DNA of 64,000 nucleotides from VRUE01 sp963747765 (GCA_963747765.1 CAVVGH010000007.1:434001-498000); one strand, 5' to 3'. Positions 25,467 through 34,657 are shown, counted from the first letter of the stretch. Notes: generated from the sequence alone by a model not told the origin. Made by a program: numbers and translations.

Positions 25467-28106
25467 GTGCCAGAGGTCGTAAACGCCTATCGGGCAGATC
25501 CCTACTCCTACCGTGAGGCACGGGCGCTCGCCACCGAGCTGCGCCTCAGCGAGCCGGTGGCGGTCACGCTGGTGCGCCGCGGCTACCGCACGCCCGAGGC
25601 GGCGCGAGCGTTCCTGACCGCTGACGAGAGCCATCCTCCGAGCGCCTTTGAGTCGATGGAAGAGGTTGTCGGGCGAGTGTTGGAGGCGGTGCGCGCCGGG
25701 AGACGAATCACAGTCCACGGCGATTTCGATGCCGATGGCGTCTGTGCGACGTCTGTGATGGTTGGCGCCCTGCGGGCGATCGGCGCCGACTGCGACTGGC
25801 TGATTCCGGACCGGATCGTGGACGGCTACGGCCTGGCGCCCGAGAATGCCAGGGTGCTGGCCAAGCGGGGCACCGCGCTGGTCATCACGGTGGACTGCGG
25901 GATAACGGCGGTCGAGGAGGTGAAGCTCTGCCGCTCGCTTGGCATGGACGTTGTGGTGACCGACCACCACACGCCGGGCGCGGAGCTGCCCGACTGCCCG
26001 ATCCTCCATCCGGCGCTCGACGGCTACCCCTTCCCTGACCTCTGCGGTACAGCCGTCGCCTGGAAGCTGGCCTGTGCCCTGCGTCAGGCATCGGGTATGC
26101 GGTCCCCGGGCTCGCTTTCGCAAGGAGCTCCTGAGGACAGCAGGACCGATGCCAGCGGCGATACAGCCGCGCTGGTCAGCGACCCCGCCTCCACCGCCGA
26201 CCTGGATCTGGTTGCCCTGGCGACGGTTGCCGATCTCGTGCCGCTCGTCGGCGAGAACCGTACCCTCGTGCGACGCGGCCTGGAGGAGGTGAGGCGGGGG
26301 CATCGGCCGGGAATTCGCGCGCTTCTCAAGGCGTCGGGCTGCGAGCCCACGCAGGTCGACGAGGGGAACCTCTCCTTCCGGCTCGCCCCACGGATCAACG
26401 CGGCGGGACGCCTCTATCGGGCCGACGCCGGAGTCGAGCTCTTCCTGACCGAGGACGACGAGAGGGCGGCGGAGATCGCCACCGAGCTGAACCGCGCCAA
26501 CAGCGAGCGGCAGGCGATCCAGCGGCGGGTGGAGACGGCCGCCGGCGCCGCGCTGCGCGAGCTCCCCGGGGAGCTGCGCGAGGCGGCGGGTCTCGTGGTG
26601 GCCGGCGAGGAGTGGCACCCCGGCGTGATCGGCATCGTCGCCTCCCATCTGGTCGAGCGCCTCTACCGCCCGGTCGTCGTGATCGCGCTCGACGGGAAGG
26701 GGAGCGGCCGGGGGTCGGGACGCAGCATCCCGGGATTCGACCTGCTGGCCGGCCTCGAGGCCTGCTCGGAGCACCTGGTGCAATTCGGCGGCCATCGGAT
26801 GGCCGCCGGACTGGAGCTGCGGGCGGAGAAGCTCGATGACTTTCGGGCCGCCTTCGCCGCACACGCGGCGTCCGTGCTTGGGCCCGAGGACCTGCAGCGG
26901 ACCGAGCAGGTCGATGCGATGGTCGGCGGCCGCAGCCTGGGGATCGATCTCGCCGAGGAGCTGAAGCGACTGGCTCCATTCGGAATGGGGAATCCCGGCG
27001 TCCGCCTTCTGGTGCCCTCCGCTCGGGTGGGCGAGGTGCGCACGATGGGAGAAGGCAAGCACGCTCGGTTCAGCCTGCGCAGCGGTTCGCACCGAGCTCT
27101 CGGGGTCGCCTTCGGCCGCTCGACGCTGGGGGTCGGCGAAGACAGCCCCGTCGACGTGGCGGTGCGGCTCGAGGTCAACCGCTGGAACGGATCCGAAGAG
27201 CCCCGCGTGGTGCTTCGCCGCCTCTACCCGTTGAAGGCGGCGAAGGGTGCCGTCTCGCCGCATGTGTGTGGATGCGACGACGCGGAGTGGTGGGAGCGCT
27301 TCGAGGGGGAGCTGCAGCGCGATCTGGACCGCTGGCTGGCGCAGGGCACAGATCGCGTCGGGGCTCCGGGAAGGGAGAGGGTTCGGAGCAATGGATCCGT
27401 TGCCTCGGTCCTTGCCGAGCTGGTCTCCAGCGGAGCGGGGGTGCTGGCCGTCTGCGCCGATGCATCCCGCCGGGCCGCGCTGGCCGGCGGTGCCACCGGC
27501 CTCGCCCGCTTCAACGGTGGGGCGGCACGGGTGGCCTGCTCGCGTTGCAGCCGCGGGGCACTCGCCGATCTGGCCGGGCGAAGCGATGGCGGCCTGGCCC
27601 TCATCGACTACCAGGTGCTGGCCGCGGAGCCGGGCCTGGCGATGGACTTCGAGCACGTCGTCCTGGTCGACCCGCCGCCGTTCGCTCGCGAGGAAAGCCT
27701 TGCCGAGAGGCCAAGGCTCGCCGGCCACCCGGGCTTCCTGCACCCGGTCTGGACCCGGGCCGAGCACGAGTTTTCGGGCCTGGTGCTGGCTGAGCAGTTT
27801 GCGCAGCGGGCAACGGTGGGAGCCGTCTTCCGGGCGCTGCGCGAGGCCGGCGCATCGAGCGGCGAGGAGCTGCGCCTGGTGCTGCAGGGAGAGGGGTCCC
27901 ACCCGCGCAGCTCCGAGACGGCGGCACGCTGCCTTCGCGTGCTGAGCCAGCTCGGACTGGTGCAGGGGTCGGCGGAGGGTGGTGACGGAACCGTGGGGGT
28001 CGTATCCTCAGAGGAGACGAAACTGGAGCGCTCAGTGGCGTTCCGCGCCTACACCGCTCGCCATCAGGAGGGCCTGAGATACCTCGAACGACGCAAACAT
28101 CCCTGA
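25467..28106 (+). CDS. recJ: Single-stranded-DNA exonuclease RecJ with long C-terminal extension
   Basis: 879 aa, GTG start. DHH phosphoesterase motifs: 'VHGDFDADGVCA' (about residue 83), 'VTVDCGITA', 'VTDHHTPG', 'LATVADLVPL', 'APRINAAGRLYRA'. The DHHA1 motif is the GG/His region 'KGSGRGSGRSIPGFDLL...FGGHRMAAGL', followed by an OB-fold. A low-complexity insert of ~35 residues (about 208-243) splits the DHH domain. The last ~280 residues ('VSPHVCGCDDAEWW' onward) form an extra domain with a faint helicase-like look ('LIDYQVLAAEP', 'HVVLVDPPP') but no Walker A. Works 5' to 3' in repair and recombination. Its stop overlaps the probable CTG start of the next gene. Confidence 0.92.
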   Translation: MPEVVNAYRADPYSYREARALATELRLSEPVAVTLVRRGYRTPEAARAFLTADESHPPSAFESMEEVVGRVLEAVRAGRRITVHGDFDADGVCATSVMVGALRAIGADCDWLIPDRIVDGYGLAPENARVLAKRGTALVITVDCGITAVEEVKLCRSLGMDVVVTDHHTPGAELPDCPILHPALDGYPFPDLCGTAVAWKLACALRQASGMRSPGSLSQGAPEDSRTDASGDTAALVSDPASTADLDLVALATVADLVPLVGENRTLVRRGLEEVRRGHRPGIRALLKASGCEPTQVDEGNLSFRLAPRINAAGRLYRADAGVELFLTEDDERAAEIATELNRANSERQAIQRRVETAAGAALRELPGELREAAGLVVAGEEWHPGVIGIVASHLVERLYRPVVVIALDGKGSGRGSGRSIPGFDLLAGLEACSEHLVQFGGHRMAAGLELRAEKLDDFRAAFAAHAASVLGPEDLQRTEQVDAMVGGRSLGIDLAEELKRLAPFGMGNPGVRLLVPSARVGEVRTMGEGKHARFSLRSGSHRALGVAFGRSTLGVGEDSPVDVAVRLEVNRWNGSEEPRVVLRRLYPLKAAKGAVSPHVCGCDDAEWWERFEGELQRDLDRWLAQGTDRVGAPGRERVRSNGSVASVLAELVSSGAGVLAVCADASRRAALAGGATGLARFNGGAARVACSRCSRGALADLAGRSDGGLALIDYQVLAAEPGLAMDFEHVVLVDPPPFAREESLAERPRLAGHPGFLHPVWTRAEHEFSGLVLAEQFAQRATVGAVFRALREAGASSGEELRLVLQGEGSHPRSSETAARCLRVLSQLGLVQGSAEGGDGTVGVVSSEETKLERSVAFRAYTARHQEGLRYLERRKHP

Positions 28107-30289
28107 GGCACAGGGAGCTCCTGGCCGACCTCTTCGCGGTCGTCGAGGAGTTCGACTCCGAGCGGGGGATCGACCGTGACGCGGTAACCCGTGCGTTCGA
28201 GTTCGCCTGCGAGCGCCACGGCGACCAGCTGCGCCGCTCCGGAGACGAGTTCATCACCCATCCGGTGGGCGTCGCCCAGATCTGCGCCGGGATGCGACTC
28301 GATACGCAGACACTCTGCGCGGCGCTCCTGCACGACACCGTCGAGGACACCAGCGCCAGCCTCGAGGAGATCCGGGAGGCCTTCGGCGACGAGATCGCCA
28401 AGCTCGTCGACGGGGTCACGAAGCTGACCGGGATGACCTTTGAGAGTCGCGATGAGCGCCAGGCGGAGAACTACCGGAAGATGATGGTGGCGATGGCCAC
28501 CGACGTCAGGGTGATCCTGATCAAGCTGGCCGACCGCCTTCACAACATGCGCACCCTCGGGGCGCTGCCGAAGCAGAAGCAGCTCGCGAAGTCGCGCGAG
28601 ACGCTCGAGATCTACGCGCCGCTCGCCCACCGCCTGGGAATCCACGCGATCAAATGGGAGCTCGAGGATCTCGCCTTCGCGACCCTGCACCCGCGCAAGT
28701 ACAAGGAGATCAAACAGCTGGTCGCGCAGCAGCGAAACGAGCGCGAGGTATACGTCAACAAGGCCGGCCGCTTTCTCTCTCGCGAACTGAAGAAGGTGGG
28801 CATCCAGGCCGAGATCTCCGGCCGCGCCAAGCACTTCTACTCGATCTACACGAAGATGACCAAGAAGGGCCGCGAGTTCAACGAGATCTTCGATTTGACC
28901 GCGATGCGCGTGATCGTCGGCTCGGTCAAAGACTGCTACGGGGCGATCGGCGTCATCCACTCGCTCTGGAAGCCCCTGCCCGGCCGCTTCAAGGACTTCG
29001 TCGCGATGCCGAAGGCCAACATGTACCAGGCCCTCCACACGACCGTGATCGGCCCGGAGGGCAAACCGCTGGAGATCCAGATCCGCACGAACGAAATGCA
29101 CAAGCTGGCCGAGTACGGGATCGCCGCGCACGTCACCTACAAGGAGGGGGGCGGGGAGGACCCTCAGCGCGAGAAGATGACCTGGCTGCGACAGCTGGTG
29201 GAGGCCGAGGGTGAGCAGGACCCGGCTGAGTTCTTGGAGTCGCTGAAGGTCGACCTCTTCGAGGACGAGGTGTTCGTGTTCACGCCGAAGGGCGAGGTGA
29301 AGAACCTCTCGGCGGGCTCGACGCCGCTCGACTTCGCCTACGCCGTCCATACCGACGTCGGGCACCGCTGCGTCGGGGCCAAGGTCAACGGGTCGATCGT
29401 GCCGCTGCATTACCAGCTGCGCTCAGGGGACATCGTCGAGGTGCTGACGGCGAAGCAGAAGCGGGGGCCGTCGCGCGACTGGCTGAAACTCGTCCGAACC
29501 AGCCGCGCCCGCAACAAGATCCGCGCCTGGTTCAAACAGGAACGGCGCGAGGACGCGGAGCGCAACGGCCGCGAGGCGCTCGAGGATGCTCTGCGCAAGC
29601 GCGGCCTGCCGATGCAGAAGCTGGCGATGTCGCCGCTGCTCGCCGACGTGATCCGCGAGATGGGCTTCCGCAAGGCAAGCGAGTTCTACATCTCGCTTGG
29701 CCAGGGCAAGATCTCCACCAAGGCCGTCGCCAACAAGCTGATGCAACGCCTCAAGGAGGGCGAGGCGGTCGAGGAGGACGAGCCCTTCGGCCCGGGTGGC
29801 GGTCGCGACGACAAGGCACGCCGGACCAAGGAGGCCTCCAACTACGGAATCAGCGTCAAGGGCGCCGACAACGTGGCGGTCCGCCTCGCCAAGTGCTGCC
29901 GTCCGGTTCCCGGCGACGAGATCTCTGGCTATGTCTCGCTGGGGCGGGGCATCACGATTCACCGGGCGGACTGCAAGAACGTCAAAGCCCTGAAGAAGGC
30001 GCCGGAACGGTTCGTCGACGTGAGCTGGGACGGAGAGAACGAGTCCTCCTACCGCGTCGAGCTGCAGGTCGACGCCTACGATCGCACGCGCCTTCTCGAG
30101 GACCTCTCCCGCACCTTCGCCGAGGCTGGCATCAACATCATCGGAGCTAGTTGCATGACCAGGCACCCGATGGTGAAGAACCGCTTCGTGGTCGAGGTCG
30201 GCGACACGGAGCAGCTCAAGCAGTGCATCTCTCGCCTGCGCAACGTCGAGTCTGTCTTCGACGCCTACCGCATCACCCCAACGGGTTAG
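28103..30289 (+). CDS. rsh: Bifunctional (p)ppGpp synthetase/hydrolase (RSH), probable CTG start
   Basis: 728 aa if started at CTG 28103. No ATG, GTG or TTG occurs in this frame before GTG 28265, yet the region between encodes the conserved RSH N-terminus ('RAFEFACERHGDQLRRSGDEF', 'ITHPVGVAQI'). Domains: HD hydrolase ('LLHDTVEDT', 'LADRLHNMRTLGALP'), synthetase ('SGRAKHFYSIYTKM', 'FDLTAMRVIV', 'MYQALHTTVIGP'), TGS ('VFVFTPKGEVKNLSAGSTPLD'), zinc-finger/helical ('KCCRPVPGDEISG') and C-terminal ACT. Both catalytic sites look intact, so it should make and break the stringent-response alarmone. The CTG sits in CTGA overlapping the recJ stop. Confidence 0.9.
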   Translation: MRHRELLADLFAVVEEFDSERGIDRDAVTRAFEFACERHGDQLRRSGDEFITHPVGVAQICAGMRLDTQTLCAALLHDTVEDTSASLEEIREAFGDEIAKLVDGVTKLTGMTFESRDERQAENYRKMMVAMATDVRVILIKLADRLHNMRTLGALPKQKQLAKSRETLEIYAPLAHRLGIHAIKWELEDLAFATLHPRKYKEIKQLVAQQRNEREVYVNKAGRFLSRELKKVGIQAEISGRAKHFYSIYTKMTKKGREFNEIFDLTAMRVIVGSVKDCYGAIGVIHSLWKPLPGRFKDFVAMPKANMYQALHTTVIGPEGKPLEIQIRTNEMHKLAEYGIAAHVTYKEGGGEDPQREKMTWLRQLVEAEGEQDPAEFLESLKVDLFEDEVFVFTPKGEVKNLSAGSTPLDFAYAVHTDVGHRCVGAKVNGSIVPLHYQLRSGDIVEVLTAKQKRGPSRDWLKLVRTSRARNKIRAWFKQERREDAERNGREALEDALRKRGLPMQKLAMSPLLADVIREMGFRKASEFYISLGQGKISTKAVANKLMQRLKEGEAVEEDEPFGPGGGRDDKARRTKEASNYGISVKGADNVAVRLAKCCRPVPGDEISGYVSLGRGITIHRADCKNVKALKKAPERFVDVSWDGENESSYRVELQVDAYDRTRLLEDLSRTFAEAGINIIGASCMTRHPMVKNRFVVEVGDTEQLKQCISRLRNVESVFDAYRITPTG

Positions 30290-30292
30290 CCG

Positions 30293-30531
30293 AGGACCGC
30301 CACCGTTCCGTTCCCAGCTGGCCGAGCAGCCGCCACCGTTTCAAATATCACCACCAGCGCTGCATTTGCCCCGTATGGCGTGGTCAACGCAGCGCGCGTC
30401 ACCAAGAGACCCGGTTGAGGATGAATATCACCAACCAGCGCTGCATTTGCCCCGTATGGCGTGGTCAACGCAGCGCGCGTCACCGAAACCCAGCTGAGGA
30501 CCGCCACCGTCCGTTCCCCATCTGGCCGAGC
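30293..30531. repeat. Nested A-B-B-A direct repeats between convergent genes
   Basis: Two ~35-bp A units (30293-30327 and 30497-30531, starting AGGACCGCCACCGT) flank two ~60-bp B units (30344-30403 and 30424-30484, starting AATATCACCA). B copies differ by one base insertion. Each B unit contains GCGCTGC and GCAGCGC, a 7-bp inverted repeat around a ~25-nt loop with an inner GCC/GGC pair, so each can fold into a hairpin. The block fills the gap between rsh and the convergent kinase gene. I see no convincing coding frame; possible roles are bidirectional termination or a scattered genomic repeat. Confidence 0.75.
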
Positions 30532-30568
30532 CCACGCCAACCGGGGCGGCCGGGCCCGGGGGCGAGCC

Positions 30569-31543
30569 TCAGGCGATGAAGGTCAGCGCCTTCGGGGCGA
30601 TTCCCAGGTCGATCTTCGTGCGCTCGCCGATGTAATCGCCGTCGACCTGGACAGGGAAGGGTCGCGTGTTCCCGCCTCTCGTCTGCGAGATCGAGACGAC
30701 CGTTGCGCTGCTGATGTCATCGAAGTGCTCGATCTGGCGGTGCCGTGCGGCGGGGCGCTTCTCGCTGAACAGGCGGGGGATGAGGCTCGGCATGTCGCGC
30801 TGCGCGGCGCGCTTCAGGACGCCGAGCGAGAGGGTGCCGTCGTCGATCTCGATGCCCTCGCAGACGCGGATCGGGCGGCTGGCGAAGTAGGTGAACGGAT
30901 CGGAGTTCTGGGCGAGCGCCGTGATCCCCTCGGCGGTCTTGCCGTCGACCTCCACTCGCAGGCGAACCGGTTTCAGCATGTAGTGCCGGAAGAGGGCCGA
31001 GATGGCTGCCCAGCTGTAGTAGTAGGGGCCCGCTCGCGACTTCAGCCGTGGATGGGCATCGACCCTTCGCACAACCGTCGCGTCTATGCCCACACCGCAG
31101 GAGAAGACGAAGTACCGATCGTCGACCATGCCAAGGTCGATCGGCCGCGGTGCCCATTTGTCGGCGAGCGCCAGCAGGTGCTCGGTCGCGTCGACGACAT
31201 CGTTCGGAATGCCGAGCGTGCGGCAGACGACGTTCGTCGACCCACCGGGAAGCACCGAGACGGGCACCTCGGTGCCGGCCAGGCCGTTGGCTACCTCGTT
31301 CAGCGTTCCGTCGCCGCCGAAGGCGACCACGACGTCGTAGCGGTGATCGCGCACCTCGCGGCCGATCTCGGTGGCGTGGTTCTGTGCCTCGGTGGAGACC
31401 GTCTCCACCTCGAAGCGTCCCTGCAGGGCGTAAACGACCAGGTTCTTGAGCCTGTTCGAGACCGTTGTCGCATAGGGGTTGACGATCAGCAGCATGCGTT
31501 TCTTGTCGCTGCGCGCCCTACCCGGTCGTCTCATCGCGGACAC
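30569..31543 (-). CDS. Diacylglycerol/lipid kinase-family protein
   Basis: 324 aa from the GTG at 31543 (ATG 31534 is the alternative). DAGK catalytic domain: 'MLLIVNPYATTVSNR', the nucleotide loop 'VVAFGGDGTLNEVANGL', 'VLPGGSTNVVCRTLG'; the C-terminal half carries the beta-sandwich and 'VQVDGDYIGERTKIDL'. Members phosphorylate diacylglycerol, or in some actinobacteria act in phospholipid or glycolipid synthesis. Substrate not determined. It has its own -10 element and stands alone on the minus strand. Confidence 0.88.
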   Translation of the reverse strand: MSAMRRPGRARSDKKRMLLIVNPYATTVSNRLKNLVVYALQGRFEVETVSTEAQNHATEIGREVRDHRYDVVVAFGGDGTLNEVANGLAGTEVPVSVLPGGSTNVVCRTLGIPNDVVDATEHLLALADKWAPRPIDLGMVDDRYFVFSCGVGIDATVVRRVDAHPRLKSRAGPYYYSWAAISALFRHYMLKPVRLRVEVDGKTAEGITALAQNSDPFTYFASRPIRVCEGIEIDDGTLSLGVLKRAAQRDMPSLIPRLFSEKRPAARHRQIEHFDDISSATVVSISQTRGGNTRPFPVQVDGDYIGERTKIDLGIAPKALTFIA

Positions 31544-31549
31544 CGCGCC

Positions 31550-31555
31550 AGACTA
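31550..31555 (-). promoter_or_regulatory. -10 element for the lipid kinase gene (likely leaderless)
   Basis: On the minus strand TAGTCT ends 6 nt before the GTG at 31543. Hexamer and spacing equal those of recJ. Presence of this element favours the GTG over the ATG at 31534. Confidence 0.5.
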
Positions 31556-31746
31556 TTGGTCGAAGGCGGTTCTCCGGGTTGCTCAGCGCGCTCCGACGAG
31601 CGCATTCGGGCAACCAGACGGGATAACCCGGCTGGTGCATGTCCGGTTCGTTCGCCGTCCGTGCCTGGAGCGCGGATCGGGTTGTGCCCGGGGTGGAGCC
31701 AACCGGGTTCGCGCCAGCCGGCTTGCATGCGTCGCGCCCGGACCGC

Positions 31747-32760
31747 TCAGTCGAGAGAGGGCAAGGCCTCGTAGCGGATGACCTCCCCGTCGTCCAGTTC
31801 GCGGACGCGGCCCTCGTTGACCAGCAGGTCTGCGTGCCCGATCACCTCGGAGAGGGTGAGGAAGGCCTGGGTGACTGCGACGTTTCCCCACAGCTCGTGG
31901 GCGATCTCATAGCCAGTCCGCGCTCGTTCCTCGATCAGGCGGTAGATCTTCTCCTTGCGCCGCTCGTGCTTGGCGAGGCGGTCGTCGATCAGCGCGACGT
32001 GATCGGTGATCGGCTCGCCGTGACCGGAGAGGACTATCTCGGCCGGCATCTCGCGCGTCTTGCGCAGCGAGTCGATATAGGTCACCAGCGCCTGGGTGCG
32101 CTTGGAGGAGCCGTCCAACGGCTGCGTGATCAGGGGGTTCGAGGAGATGTGCGCGATCAGGTGGTCGGCGGCGATCAGGATGCGCCGCTCGGCGTCCCAG
32201 AAGACCGTGTCCGATGGGCTGTGGCCGGGGCGGTGCAGGGCCTGCAGAACGCGGTTGGAGAAGGGGATCTCCTGGCCGTCCTCGAGCGGCCGCGTCACCT
32301 GCGCCCGCGCGCCCCAGCCACGAAAGCTTCGCGAGACGGTCTGCAGGGCGTGGGCGACCTCCTCCGGAATACCGTTGCGCAACATCAATTCGACCGCGAA
32401 GCGGTCCTCGCGCTCAGCGTCCTCGCCGAAGTTCGCGAGGCGCTGGGCGGCCAGGCCGAGCGCCGCCACCTTCGCTCCGGAGTGCTGGACGATGATCTCG
32501 ACCAGACCAACGTGGTCGATGTGCTGATGGGTGAGGATCACGAGCTCGAGGTCGTCGATCGAGTGCCCGTGCTGGGCCAGCTGCCGCTGCAGCTCGTCGA
32601 GCGCCTTTCCCGAGTTCGGCCCCGTGTCGATCAGGGTCAGGGGCTCGTCCTCCAGCAGGTAGCAGTTGACGCGCCCGACCGCGAAGGGCGTGGGTATGCG
32701 GAGGCAATGGATGCCGGCCAGGGCGGCCTGCTCCAATGCCTGCTCGGGGGTGTCCGTCAC
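31747..32760 (-). CDS. MBL-fold metallo-hydrolase
   Basis: 337 aa, GTG start overlapping the upstream mutase stop (GTGA). Metallo-beta-lactamase fold: 'LIDTGPNSG', the zinc motif 'ILTHQHIDHVG', 'ALHRPGHSPSDTVFW', 'IAADHLIAH' and 'VLSGHGEPI' supply the usual metal ligands. The last ~70 residues ('RRKEKIYRLIEERARTGYEIAHELWG...EVIGHADLLVNEGRV') form a winged-helix-like tail, as in LACTB2-type hydrolases. A thioester or phosphodiester substrate is possible. Third gene in the HIT-mutase-MBL run. The ~200 bp downstream of it to the kinase gene holds no gene; CCGGCTGG/CCAGCCGG inverted repeats lie in it. Confidence 0.87.
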   Translation of the reverse strand: MTDTPEQALEQAALAGIHCLRIPTPFAVGRVNCYLLEDEPLTLIDTGPNSGKALDELQRQLAQHGHSIDDLELVILTHQHIDHVGLVEIIVQHSGAKVAALGLAAQRLANFGEDAEREDRFAVELMLRNGIPEEVAHALQTVSRSFRGWGARAQVTRPLEDGQEIPFSNRVLQALHRPGHSPSDTVFWDAERRILIAADHLIAHISSNPLITQPLDGSSKRTQALVTYIDSLRKTREMPAEIVLSGHGEPITDHVALIDDRLAKHERRKEKIYRLIEERARTGYEIAHELWGNVAVTQAFLTLSEVIGHADLLVNEGRVRELDDGEVIRYEALPSLD

Positions 32761-34139
32761 GCCCGGATCAACCCCAGGACCGCGTCTCGTTTCGCCTCCA
32801 TGTCCTGGCGCGAGACGAGCGACTCGAGGTTGAGCCGCAGCAGGGGCTCGGTGTTCGACGGGCGAACGTTGAAATGCCAGTCGGGGTAGTCGACCGAGAT
32901 GCCGTCGAGGCGGGTCAGCGCGCCGTCGGGGTAGCGGGCGGCGATCGCCTCCATCTTCGCCTCCTGGTCGTCGACCTCGGAGTTGATCTCACCGGAGATG
33001 AAGTAGCGCGAGCGGAACTCGGCCATCAACTCAGTCAACGAGCGGCCGTCGCGGGAGAGCAGCTCCAGCATCAGCAGAGCCGGGATCGTGCCCGAATCGG
33101 CGCACCAGAAGTCGCGGAAGTAGTAGTGGCCGGAGACCTCGCCCCCGAAGGCGGCGTCCACCTCGCGCATGCGGATCTTGAAGAAGGCGTGGCCGACGCG
33201 CGAGAGCTCCGAGCGGCCGCCCTCGGCCGCGACCAGGTCGGGGACGGCGCGGCTCGAGCGGGGGTCGTAGAGGATCGTCGCGCCGGGTCTCTTGGCAAGC
33301 GCCGCACGGGCGAGCAGCGCGCAGACGAAGTCGCCGTCGCAGAAGGTGCCCTCGCCGTCGATGAAGAAGCAGCGGTCGGCGTCGCCGTCCCAGGCGATGC
33401 CGAGGTCGGCTTCGGTGGCACGCACGCGCTCGACGATCAGGCGCCGGTTCTCCTCGAGCAGCGGGTTCGGCTCGTGGTCGGGAAACTCGCCGTCGGGCCT
33501 GAAGTACATCTCCTCGAGCTCCAGGCCGAGCTGGTGCAGGATCGGGCCTACCATCGGCCCCGCCATCCCGTTACCGCCATCGACGACGACCTTCATCGGC
33601 CGCACGGTCCCGGGGTCGACGAAGGAGATCGCGTGCTTGCGGTACTCCTCCCAGACGTCGACCTCCTCGAAGGAGCCGCCGCCGGGGGCCTCGCCGAGTC
33701 CGGCTTCGATCTCGTTGCGCACGTCGCCGATCCCGGCGTCGCCAGAGAGGGCCAGCGCGCCCTCGCGGATCAGCTTGACGCCGGTGTAGGCCTTCGGATT
33801 GTGAGACGCGGTGACCATCGCGCCCCCGTCGAGCTCGCGAGAGCCAACCAGGTGGTAGAGCATCTCGGTCGCAACCATGCCCGCGTCGAGGACCGTGACC
33901 CCCTCGAAGACCAACCCGTCGCGCAGTTCGGCCGCCATCGCCGGCGCGGTCAGCCGCATGTCCCTGCCGAGTCCGACCCTGAGCTCGTTCGGCTGCTTGC
34001 CGCGCAGGCGCGCCAACACCCGGGCGAAGGCCCGCCCGATCGCGTGAGCGGTCGTCTCGTCCATCTCGCTGCCGTACAGGCCGCGGATGTCGTACGCCTT
34101 GAAAATCCCCGCCGGGGCCAGGGGCGCAGCCTCAGTCAA
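32757..34139 (-). CDS. manB: Phosphomannomutase/phosphoglucomutase
   Basis: 460 aa, TTG start. Alpha-D-phosphohexomutase family with all four motifs: catalytic Ser in 'MVTASHNPKAYTG', metal loop 'AWDGDADRCFF', sugar-binding 'GGEVSGHYYF' and phosphate-binding 'RPSNTEPLLRL'. It moves phosphate between C1 and C6 of glucose or mannose, feeding nucleotide-sugar synthesis. It overlaps HIT by 8 nt and the MBL gene by 4 nt. Choice of manB over pgm is uncertain. Confidence 0.93.
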   Translation of the reverse strand: MTEAAPLAPAGIFKAYDIRGLYGSEMDETTAHAIGRAFARVLARLRGKQPNELRVGLGRDMRLTAPAMAAELRDGLVFEGVTVLDAGMVATEMLYHLVGSRELDGGAMVTASHNPKAYTGVKLIREGALALSGDAGIGDVRNEIEAGLGEAPGGGSFEEVDVWEEYRKHAISFVDPGTVRPMKVVVDGGNGMAGPMVGPILHQLGLELEEMYFRPDGEFPDHEPNPLLEENRRLIVERVRATEADLGIAWDGDADRCFFIDGEGTFCDGDFVCALLARAALAKRPGATILYDPRSSRAVPDLVAAEGGRSELSRVGHAFFKIRMREVDAAFGGEVSGHYYFRDFWCADSGTIPALLMLELLSRDGRSLTELMAEFRSRYFISGEINSEVDDQEAKMEAIAARYPDGALTRLDGISVDYPDWHFNVRPSNTEPLLRLNLESLVSRQDMEAKRDAVLGLIRA

Positions 34140-34623
34140 GGTTCCCTCTCAGCGCCGCGTAGCTTTGCTCGAGTGTCTGGGGCATCACCTTGGTGTCGGC
34201 GATCACCGGCATGAAGTTGGTGTCACCGCCCCAGCGGGGCACTACGTGCAGATGGATGTGGTGCTCGATCCCGGCACCGGCCACGCGGCCCTGGTTGAAC
34301 CCGACGTTGTACCCGTGTGGGTCGTAGGCCTCTTCGAGGCGGCCCATCGCTCGCTTGGAGAGCTCCATCATCTCCGCGATCGTCTCGGAGGGCAGATCCT
34401 GGAGGCGCGAGAGGTGCGCGTAGGGCGCCACCATCAGATGGCCGTTCGTGTAGGGATAGAGGTTGAGGATCACGAAGCAGTGCTCGCCGCGGTGGACGAT
34501 CAGGTTCGCCTCGTCGTCGTCCGCAGCCGGCTTGGCGCAGAAGACGCACTCGTCCTCGATGTCCTTGGACGCGTCCTTCACGTAGGCGAGGCGCCAGGGC
34601 GCCCAGATCCGAAAATTGGCCAC
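34132..34623 (-). CDS. HIT-family hydrolase (AP4A phosphorylase-like)
   Basis: 163 aa, GTG start. HIT triad in 'GAGIEHHIHLHVVPRWGGDT' (HxHxH) with catalytic central His. The N-terminal 'CVFC' and an upstream His suggest the zinc site seen in longer actinobacterial HIT proteins annotated as Ap4A phosphorylases. It hydrolyses or phosphorolyses nucleotide substrates. First gene of a three-gene minus-strand operon, with its own -10 element. Confidence 0.9.
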   Translation of the reverse strand: MANFRIWAPWRLAYVKDASKDIEDECVFCAKPAADDDEANLIVHRGEHCFVILNLYPYTNGHLMVAPYAHLSRLQDLPSETIAEMMELSKRAMGRLEEAYDPHGYNVGFNQGRVAGAGIEHHIHLHVVPRWGGDTNFMPVIADTKVMPQTLEQSYAALRGNLD

Positions 34624-34630
34624 GCTCGGG

Positions 34631-34636
34631 AGGCTA
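34631..34636 (-). promoter_or_regulatory. -10 element for the HIT gene (likely leaderless)
   Basis: On the minus strand TAGCCT ends 7 nt before the GTG at 34623, with no Shine-Dalgarno in between. Confidence 0.5.
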
Positions 34637-34657
34637 TAGGGACGGCAGCCTGCCCGG

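Noticed and set aside
30286..30540. An 84-codon minus-strand frame across the repeats after rsh
   Set aside because: The repeated peptide results from the B units; no start signals and it overlaps the rsh stop.
31556..31746. Possible small RNA between the lipid kinase and MBL genes (CCGGCTGG/CCAGCCGG inverted repeat ~75 bp apart)
   Set aside because: The 8-bp match is short for such GC-rich DNA and no promoter or terminator frames it.
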